From Pleodorina starrii (lineage: Eukaryota > Chlorophyta > Chlorophyceae > Chlamydomonadales > Volvocaceae), in the NCBI GenBank assembly GCA_030267565.1, contig BRXU01000004.1:6464001-6528000 (forward strand): DNA of 64,000 bases, given 5' to 3'. Position 1 is the first letter of the stretch. Each line of letters opens with the position of its first letter. The position numbers and the translations under genes were made by a program. This document shows, in pieces, positions 1 through 10,819 of this stretch. The notes under the pieces were generated by a model that saw nothing but the letters and a program-made list of their open reading frames with translations, did no database searches and was not told the DNA's origin.

Positions 1-3000
1 CCCTCCGCCCACTCCTTCCACTCCCCCAGCTCCCACGTCTCCACGTCCGCACACATGCGGTGGTCGAACCCCAGCAGCCGCCAGTCCCGCCGCCGCACCA
101 GCACCCGCACTCGGAGCTGCGGTGCCCGGGTGGGGATCCGGCCGGAGCGCGGACGAGGGAGGGAGGGACAGGGGCGAGGAAGGTCACAGCGAGCAAGTAT
201 ACAGGAGGCGAAGGGCCACGGTATCAGCGAGAGGGAATAAGTGGCCGGGGAGAGCGAAAGATGTTGGGTGAAAAAAGACACATACTGCACACCTAACCGA
301 GGTCAGCCCTGTGGACCTAAGTGGCGCGAGGACCAACTTTGGAGCGAGTAAGGGCCCGGACGCGGGGTGGTGGTCTGGGATCCACCCGCGCACCTTCCTG
401 CCCCTGACCCGCAGGCCTATGGCGACGACCTCGTCCGCGGCGAGCGCCGTTCCTGCAGGTGCCCGTCCCCCCGACCCATGGGTCGTTGACGTCGCCTTAC
501 GCCCGCCCGCGCCTCCAGGGCTTCGCGCTGCGGCTGCCGGCGCAGACTCGGCCGCCTGGCCGCGGCCGGCGCCCCTTCCGACTGCCTCCTCCTCCGCCTG
601 CCCGTTAGTGCTCTGCGCGACATCAACCTCGCCGCCCGCGCCGGACGGGGAGCTGGTCCTGCTGCTGCTGCTGCTGCCCGTGCTGCTGCTACTGCTGCTG
701 GCGGCTGCAGCAATGGCTGCGATCGGCGGTGTCGGCAGGAGCTCCATCTCAAAGCGGTCCTGAAGGTGCGGCTGCAGCCAGCAGCCCGTCCGGATGTAAG
801 TCGTCATAAGCACCGCCTGCGGGCCGGGGACGCGACGGGGCGAGAGGGGGTGGGAAAGAAGAAACCGCAGCGATTGGACAGAGGAACACGCGGAAGGTTT
901 GGCAAAGCGTTGAACGACAGGCAATCGCGTCCTGGGTTAGGCTGGCTGACGCAGGCATGAGTCGAGTTGCTCGCGTGTGTGTGTCTGTGTCTGTGGGGAG
1001 GTGGGGGCGGGCGGATGGAAGGGGGGTCGTCTGTGCGCAAGGTTGCCCCCCGGCGTGACGAGCGTGCACCGCTGCCCTCACGGCTGCGCCCGGGGCCCCC
1101 TTGTCCCACTTCGCCTGGCCCCTCTTCCGCCTCCAGACCGTGTTTGCTTGCCGCCACAGCTCTCTCCGCCCAGCTCCTTCCCGGACCCGTTGCCGAAATC
1201 CCAAGGTCCCAGCCTTTCCCGATCCCTGCCGCAGCCTCCCGGGACCCACGGCGCCACCACCCGTGTTTGCCCCCACCCGGCAGCACAGTCTCATCTCGCA
1301 GCACAGCACAGCACAGGGCAGCACAGCACAGCGCAGCACGGCACAGGGCAGCACAGCGCAGCACGGCACAGGGCAGCACAGCGCAGCACGGCACAGCGCA
1401 GCACACCCCGCACCTCGTGGTCGTCGCACTCCATGATGCGGACCAGCCCCGAGCTGTCCACCTGCGGGCCACCCAGTTGCGGGCCACCCAGTTGCGGGCC
1501 ATTGGCACCGCACATGAAGAGATGATGCGAGGCACACACGGGCACTGCAGGTGGTGGCGCAGACGGCCAAGGAACCGCTGGCGGCCCGGTGGCATCAAGC
1601 CGCTGCTAAGCTGCCTGGCGGCTGCCAGTACAGCGGGGCATGTCCCCCGTCCGCGGTTCAGCAAAAGGCCGAGGATGGCGTCTTCTTTCATCGCGGACGT
1701 TTCCTGCTGAGGACGACTCCGGCAATTGCGAAACGAATCGCCACAGAGATGAAGCAGGGGCTGCGGTCCAGGAACACGTACGCGAAGGTCCGGGTCGACG
1801 TCATCCCGCGTCTCGACCCTCGTGCGGCCGCGCCGACGCTCAAGCTGACCGAAGCGGGGCGTTTCAAGGACATGGCTATGGTGGACGTACATTTTCACCC
1901 GGACAGCCGCGGCATCGTGCTCCAGGCACTACCACACCTGCGTCGCGAGATGGGGACTGGCGCCAACAGCTTTACCATCCAGGACTCCCTGACAAAGCGC
2001 GGCCTCGAGCTGAAGAAACCCTAAGCTTCAGCTCGAGGCCGCGCTTTGTCAGGGAGTCCTGGATGGTAAAGCTGTTGGCGCCAGTCCCCATCTCGCGACG
2101 CAGGTGTGGTAGTGCCTGGAGCACGATGCCGCGGCTGTCCGGGTGAAAATGTACGTCCACCATAGCCATGTCCTTGAAACGCCCCGCTTCGGTCAGCTTG
2201 AGCGTCGGCGCGGCCGCACGAGGGTCGAGACGCGGGATGACGTCGACCCGGACCTTCGCGTACGTGTTCCTGGACCGCAGCCCCTGCTTCATCTCTGTGG
2301 CGATTCGTTTCGCAATTGCCGGAGTCGTCCTCAGCAGGAAACGTCCGCGATGAAAGAAGACGCCATCCTCGGCCTTTTGCTGAACCATCGGCAGGACCTC
2401 CTGCACGACCTCCTGCGTAATGATCTCCTTGAAAGCGCCGAACTTCAGGTCCAGCAGTTCCGAAATATCATCCCGAGTGAGCGGTCGCTGATCGGGCATG
2501 ATGTCCCGCCCGTATGCTTTCCGCCTTTCGAAAGCTTCGCCACGACCACGACCAGCACCACCACCACCACCGCGGGGGTGTTGTGTGACACTGTTAGCCC
2601 CTCCCACCGCGCGCTTTCGTGGCCCCGTCATTTCCTTGTCCCTCAACCGTTTCGCCCCTGCCTCTTCGTGTGAGATGACCTCGAGGGGAGTTCGCCTCTC
2701 CCCGCAACGCTCCATCTAGCCCAGCACCCTCGCCCCGGCCCCCACCTCCCAGCAGCCGCTGTCCTGCCGTCCGTCGTAGCCCCATTTGAATGTCAGCTGC
2801 GGCCCCCGGATCTCCTCTGCGAAGCTGCCGGCAGCTGTCCACCGAAGGCTCCAGTTCACGGCAATGCCCAGGTGCTTGCCCCGGCCGGACACGACCGCCT
2901 GTGGCAGCATGAACAGGGTGGGTGCCGCGGAGGGTGGCGCTGGTGGTGCTGGTGACCTGGTGGGCTTGTGGGTCGGGAGGAGCTCGGAGGCTGTTACATG

Positions 3001-3498
3001 CGCATGAGCGGGGGCGCGTTTAAGAGGAGGCCTGTGACAGAAAGGCTGGGGCTGGGGCCCTTGCAAGGCTGGGGCCCTTGCACCACACGCCGCACCTATG
3101 TAGGCCCCGCAACCCCCTTCCGCCCCTGCCATCGCGCAAGCCCGCTTACGGCATGCCCTTGAGAAAGCATGAAGGGGGGAGCTGTAAGCAAACGCAGACG
3201 CTATCGCAAGCGCTTACAGCAGGCGCAGGCGTTTGCAGGTAATATAACGAGCCCACACCTCAACGTTTGGACCTAGCCGGTCAATCCCTTGGGCCTTCCG
3301 AAGCTCCGCCAGCACATGCTCCAGAGCCAGGCAGGGCTGTGTGTCGCCGGTCCGGTCAGCATGCGCTACCGCAGTGGTCGACAGACGATCGCATCGGTAG
3401 TATCGAGATCGGCTTGATACCCATGGGAAAGTCGAGAGGACAGCAGGTCGCGACGCTCCCCTCAGCAGACAGCCGCCGCTTAAGGGCGATCGCCGCAT
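1..3498 (-). CDS. Unrecognised, probably organelle-targeted protein (3' end beyond left edge)
   Basis: I do not recognise this family. Five exons join with every intron in phase 0: 3498-3259, 2898-2746, 1461-1414, 816-394 and 116-1 (open at the edge). The first about 55 residues are rich in Arg, Ser, Gly and Ala, like a plastid or mitochondrial transit peptide. The mature part alternates short hydrophobic strands with charged turns (for example KHLGIAVNWSLRW and GLVRIMECDDHEAVLM), suggesting a beta-rich fold. Exon 4 starts in a conserved-looking stretch, then runs through a Ser/Gly/Ala-rich linker of about 100 residues and resumes with RVRVLVRRRDWRLLGFDH in exon 5. An upstream in-frame Met at 3597 is possible but would put a hydrophobic stretch before the transit-like part. 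Intron 2 is 1.28 kb and carries another ORF and an inverted repeat. The phase agreement makes the model credible; function unknown. Confidence 0.6.
473..484. repeat. GACCCATGGGTC palindrome, coding copy
   Basis: Perfect 12-bp palindrome inside exon 4 of the left-edge gene. On the minus (coding) strand it reads ACC CAT GGG TC in frame and gives Thr-His-Gly-Ser in a low-complexity linker. One of seven GACCC(A/G)TGGGTC sites in the window. Confidence 0.8.
1299..1404. repeat. CAGCA-type minisatellite in intron
   Basis: Imperfect tandem array built from CAGCACAG, CAGGGCAG and CAGCGCAGCACGG units. It lies in the intron between exons 3 and 4 of the left-edge gene, immediately 3' of exon 3 on the transcript. 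Confidence 0.8.
1655..2386. repeat. Perfect 361-bp inverted repeat with 10-bp loop
   Basis: Arms 1655-2015 and 2026-2386 are reverse complements without a mismatch that I can find. They are separated by the 10-bp loop AAACCCTAAG (2016-2025). The right arm is part of the minus-strand ORF at 1972-2715; the left arm is an inverted copy of the same ORF's C-terminal half, so the same 118 residues can be read on both strands. The whole structure sits in intron 2 of the left-edge gene, so transcription of that gene would make a 361-bp RNA hairpin. It could be a recent foldback duplication, a siRNA-generating locus, or an assembly or chimaeric-read artefact. Confidence 0.9.
1972..2715 (-). CDS. Intronic ORF of unknown function, possibly mobile-element derived
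   Basis: A 247-residue ORF on the same strand as the host gene and wholly inside its intron 2. The first about 70 residues are basic and Gly/Arg-rich. From about residue 73 (MPDQRPLTRDDISELLDLKF) it looks like a folded protein, with helical segments followed by alternating basic and hydrophobic strands; this compact part ends near residue 232. I see no polymerase, integrase or zinc-knuckle motif, so retrotransposon ORF1 or gag is only a guess. Its C-terminal half is the right arm of the perfect inverted repeat, and the last 15 residues run through the loop into the other arm, so the true C-terminus was probably lost when the foldback formed. Confidence 0.4.
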   Translation of the reverse strand: MERCGERRTPLEVISHEEAGAKRLRDKEMTGPRKRAVGGANSVTQHPRGGGGGAGRGRGEAFERRKAYGRDIMPDQRPLTRDDISELLDLKFGAFKEIITQEVVQEVLPMVQQKAEDGVFFHRGRFLLRTTPAIAKRIATEMKQGLRSRNTYAKVRVDVIPRLDPRAAAPTLKLTEAGRFKDMAMVDVHFHPDSRGIVLQALPHLRREMGTGANSFTIQDSLTKRGLELKLRVSSARGRALSGSPGW

Positions 3499-5120
3499 CA
3501 GTAATTTATTTGCTATGAAGGCGCATATGTAAAAGATCAAATAATGTAGCGCCTCTGATGCGCAACCAGGTACTGTGCGGCGAGCTGGCAAATGCAAGCC
3601 TCAGAGACGTGATATGTGCAGAAGCTGTCGAAACGTGTGCAGCAATCGATAAATCTTAAACATTGAATTTCGGTGCTGAAAAGAAATCGGTGAAGGGCAA
3701 GCTCCGCTGCCCCAGCGGTTAGATGGTTGTCCTGCAACCGTTGTTGTTTGAGAGCAGCGCCTTCGTTGCACAAAGCCACACCGGTGCCACATCAGCATTC
3801 AATTCAATGCATATAAAGGGCACGACTAATATTTTCGTCACGTTTGTTTTAGTGTTCCTGCAATTGTGCTTGCCCCCTTCAGCTGCCATGGCGCAGCGGC
3901 ACAACGTGCTTCCTTAGGCCTCCAGATGCCCCCAACGCGACGTTGTAAGAATTATCTGGCAGACTGAAAGTGGCCAGACGATTAGCAAAGACTAGCGGCA
4001 GGTCGCCATGAGCTGCTTTTGACCCATTTTGACAGGCTCCAGACACCCGACAGGTTCTCGGGCTGCCGGCAGCAGTAGGCCATGGCTGGAAGTCACTTCT
4101 ATGATGCAGGCCAATAGGATGGTTCGTTAGGTGCCTTCATGCGCGCATGCGATTCTGCTTGTAGGACAGGATAGCGCGAAGGGGGACGAGGTCCCGTGGG
4201 TCTCGTTGTCAACGGATCAAATGGCATCAAAACGAATGGCAGAACTTGTTTCTGGACATACATGATCTGCGGAATCCATTTTTTGCTCTTGCTGAAGCGC
4301 GTAGCGTGCGAAGCATCCAACCAAGACCTTATTTGTCAGAGCTCTTGTGCCGTAGTTGCAACGCGTACGCATATGTAAACGTCTCATATACTCAGGACTG
4401 TACCATGCACATAAAAATCGCTCGCAACATGCCAACCGTAACGCTGCCCCCAACAAGAATCACAGTAACAATCAACAAGGCTACAACAACAAGCGGGAAA
4501 TCCCGTACGTTGTACATGGATGGGGCCTCAATTCCGCCCTTTTCGCCCCCAAACTTTCATGTAATGTGAGCTCCTTGACCGTTTTTCTTGCATTGAACCT
4601 AGTGAACCAAAATATCTATCTGGAAACGCTGATCATCCTGGTGACGCTTGCACCCCTGACAGCGCCAATTTTGACAAAACTAAATTAAACTGTGGAAACA
4701 TATAATGGAGCAAAGAAGGCAGGAGTCTGAGCCGTTGCTGCCGCAAAGCGTTGTGCCTGATGGGTGAGCAGTCTAGCTGACCAGGATGAGTTCTTCTTAG
4801 TGCCACTTCGGCAGCTTTAATTGATTTTAAGACGATATTTGTAGGAATGGGCCTGACAAGGGCCGGGTTCAGGGCAGCTCGCCTTTCAAGAATGCAACAC
4901 TTGCACAGCGGGTGAGTTTTTTTGCGTTCTAAAAGGGCTCAGACGACGGGCTTGTCGTAACGACATGGACTGAAGTTCGTGAAGAAGTTTGCCAATCTCC
5001 AGTGGGAGCACGATAGGGTTGCTCTCAAGCGGGTCGCCTCGATTTAGCCGCTCATTTGTGACACTTTGTCGGCGTATTCGGTACAGCACATCCCACTTCA
5101 CCGCTCAACGCACCTGCCAA
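3499..5120. other. Divergent intergenic region
   Basis: Spacer between the left-edge minus-strand gene and the plus-strand transporter, less GC-rich than the surrounding genes. It should hold both promoters. I see no convincing conserved ORF, tRNA or repeat in it; the short ORFs present look random. Confidence 0.5.
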
Positions 5121-8100
5121 ATGCTTTCTGAGGGTTTCCTCTATCGCCAACCGTTGCCACAGGCTTACGGTTTCCTGGGCATCGGGTCAGCCGTCCTCTG
5201 TAAGTCTTTGTAATTACCATGACTGAGGCATGGCGACAGACAATTTCGACCTCCCTTGTTTTGACGGGCTCTGGTGGGCAACTCGTGCAGGCGGGCCTAG
5301 TCGGTGCCGCGCTTCTATCCTCGTGAGCCGCCAGATCGCCCGCTATTTGCAACCACGTGACTGCACGGCGTCTGCATCGCCGCACCCAGTTCATATGGCA
5401 CCGCATTAACGAACGCGTTGGGTCCGGGTGATGGCTGCCCTCACCGCCCGCCTCCGCGACCGGCCCACCTTTCGCCCGCCGGCCGCCCTTGCCATCCCGG
5501 CCGTTCCGCAAGCCACTACCAGAACTTACACAACTCCCGCATATATCTCGTAAGCCGACCCCGGACCTCAAAAACCTGCCTCCTGAATTCAACCCACATA
5601 TCTCCGCCTCCGAAACGAGGATCTGCCTTCAATCTGGACGCGCCCCTCCCGCCCTGTTCCCCGCCCCCCAGACGGCACCGTGGCGGTCTCGATGAACTTT
5701 GTCAACAAAGCCAGCATGCAGATGCTCCCGCTGCCCAATGTGGTGATGGTGATGCAGATGGTGGCCACGTTCCTGATTCTGCACCCGCTGCGGGAGATGG
5801 GCTACCTGGACTTTCCAAAGGTAAGCGTGACGGCTTCAAGAGAGGCGCGGACCATTTGGGTTTTCGCTTTCAGTTAGGTTGGGGTGGGCTGCTGTGTGGG
5901 ACTTCACGTGCGCAGTCTTTGACATGGGGGACCAGTCCCTGACACGGCACGCCGTTCGGCGCTTTGGCACTAGTAGGGCAGCTTGCACGTGATTCCCGGG
6001 GGAGTTGCTTGGGTTTGCAGGACGGTGCCGGACGTGAGCTGGCACTGCCGTGGCGGGAAGCCACAGCGACACCGGCCCCGGGGCTACTGCTGTGCAAAAG
6101 CACCCAGTTCGATCGCGGGCGCTCTGGACAATGTCGCCGCGAGCCGCTGCGCCGTGCAGAGCGCAGAGCTACGGGCGGATATCGGGGTATGGAGCTGCAA
6201 GGACTGGGGTACATTCATGCGGATATGACAGGCACCTCCTGCATATATCTGGCCGATACGATCAGCTGCCAGACCGATGAGGAGTAGCGCCGGCAACCCT
6301 GAGGGCCTCGCTCACTGTGCTCTCCCGCTCCACCGCGGCCCCAACCCCCCGCAGTTCTCCTGGCAAACCTGCAGGCGCCTGTTCTGGATCACGGTGCTGT
6401 ACACGGCTAATGTCGGCTTTGCGCTGTAAGTGCTGGGACTGTCGTGCTGGCACTTCACCATCGGGCGTTCGTATTCGTAAGCTGGTTGCGTCTTTTCGTC
6501 TCCGCGACTACAACGGCCCCGCGCATCCCCCGCCCCCTGCATGCCCCTGCCTGCACCGTGTCACAGTGCCCAACAGCAGGGGGCACCGATCCGGCCCTTC
6601 TTGGCGCCCACTCTGACGCCACACGCGCCCCCTGGCACCCCCTGCCCCCTTGTCCCGCGCCCCCAGGTTCGGCCTCAAGACGCTCAATATCCCCATGTAC
6701 AATGTCCTCAAGCGCCTCACGCCCATGATTATCCTCATCGTGAAGGTGAGGCGCAATTTGGGTCGGAACGTTTTCGCCGAGGGTCGGAAGTCGGAATGTC
6801 TCCATCTGCGCGCAGGCAAAGAAAGCAGTCTTGCAACACCCAACACGCTTTTGAAGCCGAAGAAATGCGCTGTTTCTCCCTGTAGGACACAACTACCTTC
6901 ACTGCGCCCGCTGCCTCGCCTCTTTACTCGTCCTGTTACACCCGATAGCATCCCTTGCATTAAATGCATACAAACACCGCGTCCGCTGCCCCCCAAACAC
7001 CACCATGACCACCTCGCCCCTGCAGTCCATCATTTTGAAGCGGTGGCCGAAGCTTCATACTTCCCTAGCCGTGTTCCTGGTGGTGGCGGGATGCGTGGTG
7101 GCGGGGATCGGCGACCTCTCGTTCGATATGTGGGTGAGTGGGGGGTCAGGGAGTGATATGCTTCTTTATATAACAATGAGTCACTTCGGAGTGGGGGGTG
7201 GAACGCGGTGCCAGGGCCACGGTGACGGGGTGAAACCCTCACCCTCCACGTCGCCCGCTGCGACGCCCTTCGTCCTCTGCATTGCCTGTCAGTCGTCCGC
7301 CTGCCGGCCTTTGCATCTTGTTGCACCTGTTATCCATGATGCGTGGCGCCAGCTAACATGCCGCATCCCGTCCTTCCCCTCCCGCCCATCCCGCCCCTCA
7401 CCCGCTTCCTTGCCGCTCCCCCCTGCCCGCCGTGCATCTGTCGCGCAGGGCTACGCCTATGCCCTCCTGTCCTGCACCATGCAGGCTGCCTACCTGCTCA
7501 TCGTGGAGTTCCAGGTGCGTTTCCGCGAACACCCACAAGGGAAAAAGCGCCCCCTGCGTCTGTGTGACACGCGGGCATGCTCTTCACGTTTGGCCCGCAC
7601 TCGTCTCGGCTCTAGCGTCTGTCCCACACTACTTGCCTATCGATCTGTAGGCGCCGCTGCCATTCCGCCATTCAGCCACCACCACCGGGATGTACACGCC
7701 CGAACCCACTCGCTGTCCCCACCTTTCCCAGGGCGACGCAGGCGTGGGGACGACTGAGATGCTGTACTACAACGCCATCACTTCGGTGCCCTTCCTGTTG
7801 CTGGTGGTGGCGGGGACCGGCGAGGCGGCGCAGCTCCAGAAGGCCTACCTGGCCGCGATCGCGGTCCACGGGCCAGCTTCGCTGTGGTTTACGCTCATCT
7901 CGTGCTCGCTGATGGTGGGTGCGCGCCGGGGTTGGGTGGGGTCGCAGGGGCGGAAGGGCGACCGGGAGGTGCGGATGAGGCGATTGGAGCGGCGGGTGGG
8001 ATCGCTGCGCAGCCTGCCTCCGAGAGATGGGATGAGAGGCGCGCTGCATGGCGGGGTGGGTGGGATTGCAACCGGGAGCTTGCTCGCAGGCCCAGCCCAT

Positions 8101-10059
8101 GTGGTTCTGGGCCTTCGTACCAACCCTGTCATTCCGTTTTGACAGGGTTGCGGGGGTCGATGCTCCATGATGGTCTGGCCCATTTCTTGCTTATCCTCGT
8201 TGGGTTGCCGACCCGACTCCCGTGCGTGCCTGCAACCCGTGCCTTGACTCGGCGCCCGCAGGGCTGCCTGCTCAACTACTCGATGTTCCTGTGCACCGTC
8301 AACAACAGCGCCCTGACAACCACCATTGTGGGAGTCATCAAGGTGAGGGTGAAGCGTGGCTTTGGCCGCAGAACGGGGGGGGAATATGCTTTTACACATC
8401 CAGGTGGCGGACTGCATGGAAGGACCGAGATGTGGCAGAGGGAAGAGAGGTCAGGGCCGGGAGCGGGGACGGCGTGCCTACGTGCGGGCTGTGACCGGCG
8501 CGAGGAGACGGAGGTCCGGGAGCGTCGCGACCGCGTCGCGGTCCAGACTGCCTGCGGGTTGCGCTTGCACTTCACAACATGCTCTGGCTTACGTACGCTA
8601 TCATTCTCTGCTGTTCGCACCTGGCAAAGCCAAATGCGAACACCCCAGTGGTGGTTGTGGTTGTTACCATGGGCTCCAGACCCTCGGAAGAGTAGAGCCA
8701 GCAGGAGCCAGCTGGCCAGCTGGTCAGCTGGCCTTGCACTGCAGCGGAGACAACCCTGGTGTTCGACCTACTCCTCGGCATGTACTGCTCACGACCCATG
8801 GGTCGGCTGTCCGCTCCGCAGGGCGTCGTGGCCGTCTTCCTGGGTTTCTTCCTGCTGGGAGGAGTCAAGTTTAGCGTCGTCAACGTCGCCGGTATCACCC
8901 TCAACACCATTGGTACGATGCCCTTTCCCAGCGAAGCGCGCGCGGCGTTGCGCTCCACCGTCCCTCCCTGCCCGGGTTCTGGGTCCGTTCGCTAACGCCG
9001 TCTCCTTCTCCGCTGCGGATTTCTCTTTATACCTCCCTGCCCGGCAACTTATAGGGGGCGGGCGTGCGAATGCAGGCCGGCAGGCGTTCAAGTACTGCCT
9101 AATGCTTGTTGCCTGCACGTTAACTCCCGGCCGTTGAGTTCCATTCGTTCGCGTGGGGCGCCGGGGTATCCGGTCGCACATTGTGAGGACACTGCCCTGG
9201 CACCGAGTCACAACGCAGCGTCCGTGTAGGCCGGCCGTCATGCCGCCTCGGTCTTCCCGTACTGCCGTGCCGTAGGCGCTGTGTACTACACGTACCTCAA
9301 GTATCAGGAAAAGCGCGCGAAGCGACCGATTGTGGTAAGTTGTGCCGAACATGGTGGAGATATATAAACATGTCATCGCGCGGGAGCCGTTTGCTGACCA
9401 ACCGTCTTGTCCGCCGACTCGCCTTCGCTGTTCGCTCCTATTTGCTCCTCGAAGCGTCGGTCCACCGTTTCGATGTCGCGCCCGGCCCGACCCGCAGGCC
9501 TCTGCCAGCATCGACGCCATTGCGGGCAGCATGGGCAGCATCACAGCGATGGGTGGAGCCGGCGTCCTGCTGTCGCCGACGGCGACCGCCGCACCAAGCA
9601 GCCTGGGCCACCTAGGCAGTGGCCCGGTCCCAGACGAAATCACGGTGAGGCGTTTTCCGTACATGGGTTTACCGTGAATTGCGAGGAGAGCGAGGTGAAA
9701 GTGATTCGCCACAGGAGGTGAACGCTACAATTCATGTTGTCTTGTCCCTGACGTCAACTAACAGGCACTGCAAAAGGGAGTGGGGATGGGGCGCTCTCCG
9801 CAGCGCAGCCTTCATGATTGTAACCTGGTCCTTTTGCTGCTGGGGCTTTTGTGTGTCCGTTGCACCTTCCATGACGGGGCCTGCATGTGCCGCCTTTCTG
9901 TGGGCGCCCCTGTGCTGCGCCTCCTCTCGCTGCATCGGCATTACCCGCTCTGTGCGTGTGCTCTTGCAGGGCCGCGAGACTGTGGTTGAGGTGATGACGG
10001 AGACCCCCTGGGCTGGGGGCCGGCAGCCCGCATCCATGCGTCGCCACCCCCAAGCGTAG
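5121..10059 (+). CDS. Nucleotide-sugar transporter (DMT superfamily, SLC35D/UDP-sugar type)
   Basis: Twelve exons: 5121-5199, 5672-5820, 6355-6425, 6667-6745, 7026-7133, 7449-7514, 7732-7914, 8262-8342, 8822-8912, 9276-9334, 9498-9644 and 9970-10059. They sum to 1203 nt (400 residues) with all phases consistent. About ten hydrophobic helices cover residues 12-310. TM1 contains SMNFVNKASM, matching the NK motif at the end of TM1 in this family, and TM4 contains the family-like segment NIPMYNVLKRLTPM. It should exchange a nucleotide sugar for the nucleoside monophosphate across the Golgi or ER membrane, feeding glycosylation and wall glycoproteins. The C-terminal about 75 residues are cytosolic and Ser/Gly/Ala-rich, starting with a basic KYQEKRAKR stretch. 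Met 4989 is an alternative in-frame start; 5121 gives the usual short N-terminus. Substrate cannot be fixed from sequence. Confidence 0.88.
8793..8804. repeat. GACCCATGGGTC palindrome, intronic copy
   Basis: Perfect 12-bp palindrome 18 bp before the acceptor of transporter exon 9, in the same plus-strand orientation as the other six sites in the window. Confidence 0.8.
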
Positions 10060-10304
10060 GCGCAAACTTAGGAGCACATAGCAGCTGCGTTCAGCGCCGG
10101 ACGGCGCTCCATAGCGGGATAAGTTTATTTCACATGTTGGATTCAGCACGGCGAGGCGGGCGTGCACGATCGCTACGGTCCGTGCGATGAGGGTAAACGG
10201 CTCTCAAATCACTTGGGTGCGGGTTCGGATGCCGTGTCGTATGCGCTCGCTGTCATGCATGTGTGTATGTGTGTGAGTGGCTGTGCGGAATGAAGGGGCA
10301 ATCT

Positions 10305-10309
10305 TGTAA
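10305..10309 (+). terminator. TGTAA polyadenylation signal of the transporter gene
   Basis: TGTAA, the usual chlorophyte poly(A) signal, about 245 bp after the transporter stop codon in an otherwise gene-free stretch. Confidence 0.5.
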
Positions 10310-10804
10310 ATATGCCGTGCGGACGATGTTGTGCGGCAATGCGCGCACCAGTGGCAAAGCACCAGTGAGTGGGACACCTCGCGAGCGTTGTCTAATCCGT
10401 AGTATTCCGTGCGTGCGCTTGATTCCGTGCGCATTTGTCGTCTGTGCGTTTGTTCCCGGTGCGGCCGTTTCCCGTGGTGTGGCCGTTGTCGACCACCTTT
10501 AACTATGCGCGCTAAAGATATCATAACTTATGTTGTACTGTGAAAGAACGCAAGAGATGATGAGAGGAGCGCACCCAACGCACGCATTTGCAGCTAGCTG
10601 CAGGCGGAACCTGGGATGTCTATCTTTCGGCCCTGCAGTGCATGACCCCAGACTCAGGACGCGGCAAATTGACCTCCGGGGGGCCGAGCCGGGGGGCCTG
10701 ACATGAGAAGGTTGCCGCACCTGCACTTCCGTTCTGTGGGCGGGTGATCCGCCGTCCACCCAGGCTGCCGCGGCATGTCCGCGGGCTTGACAGTGACTCT
10801 GTCG

Positions 10805-10819
10805 TGCACCGCGGCGTGG
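10805..10819. repeat. Left target-site duplication of the retrotransposon
   Basis: TGCACCGCGGCGTGG. The identical 15 bp recur at 13061-13075 directly after the (ATT)n tail, while the flanking bases differ, which defines the insertion precisely. Confidence 0.92.

Noticed and set aside
1551..2024. Plus-strand ORF repeating the C-terminal half of the intronic ORF
   Set aside because: It is the inverted left arm of the foldback joined to unrelated upstream codons by chance.
5430..5551. Alternative first exon of the transporter starting MAALTARLRD
   Set aside because: Its GTAAGC donor leaves phase 2, which does not fit exon 2. The exon at 5121-5199 fits in phase and completes TM1.
6090..6125. 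GTTCGATCGC stretch as a tRNA T-arm
   Set aside because: No cloverleaf can be folded around it, and it lies in a transporter intron. No tRNA was found elsewhere in the window.
10744..10819. ATG at 10744 as the true start of the retrotransposon ORF
   Set aside because: It lies in host DNA upstream of the target-site duplication; the in-frame read-through is accidental.
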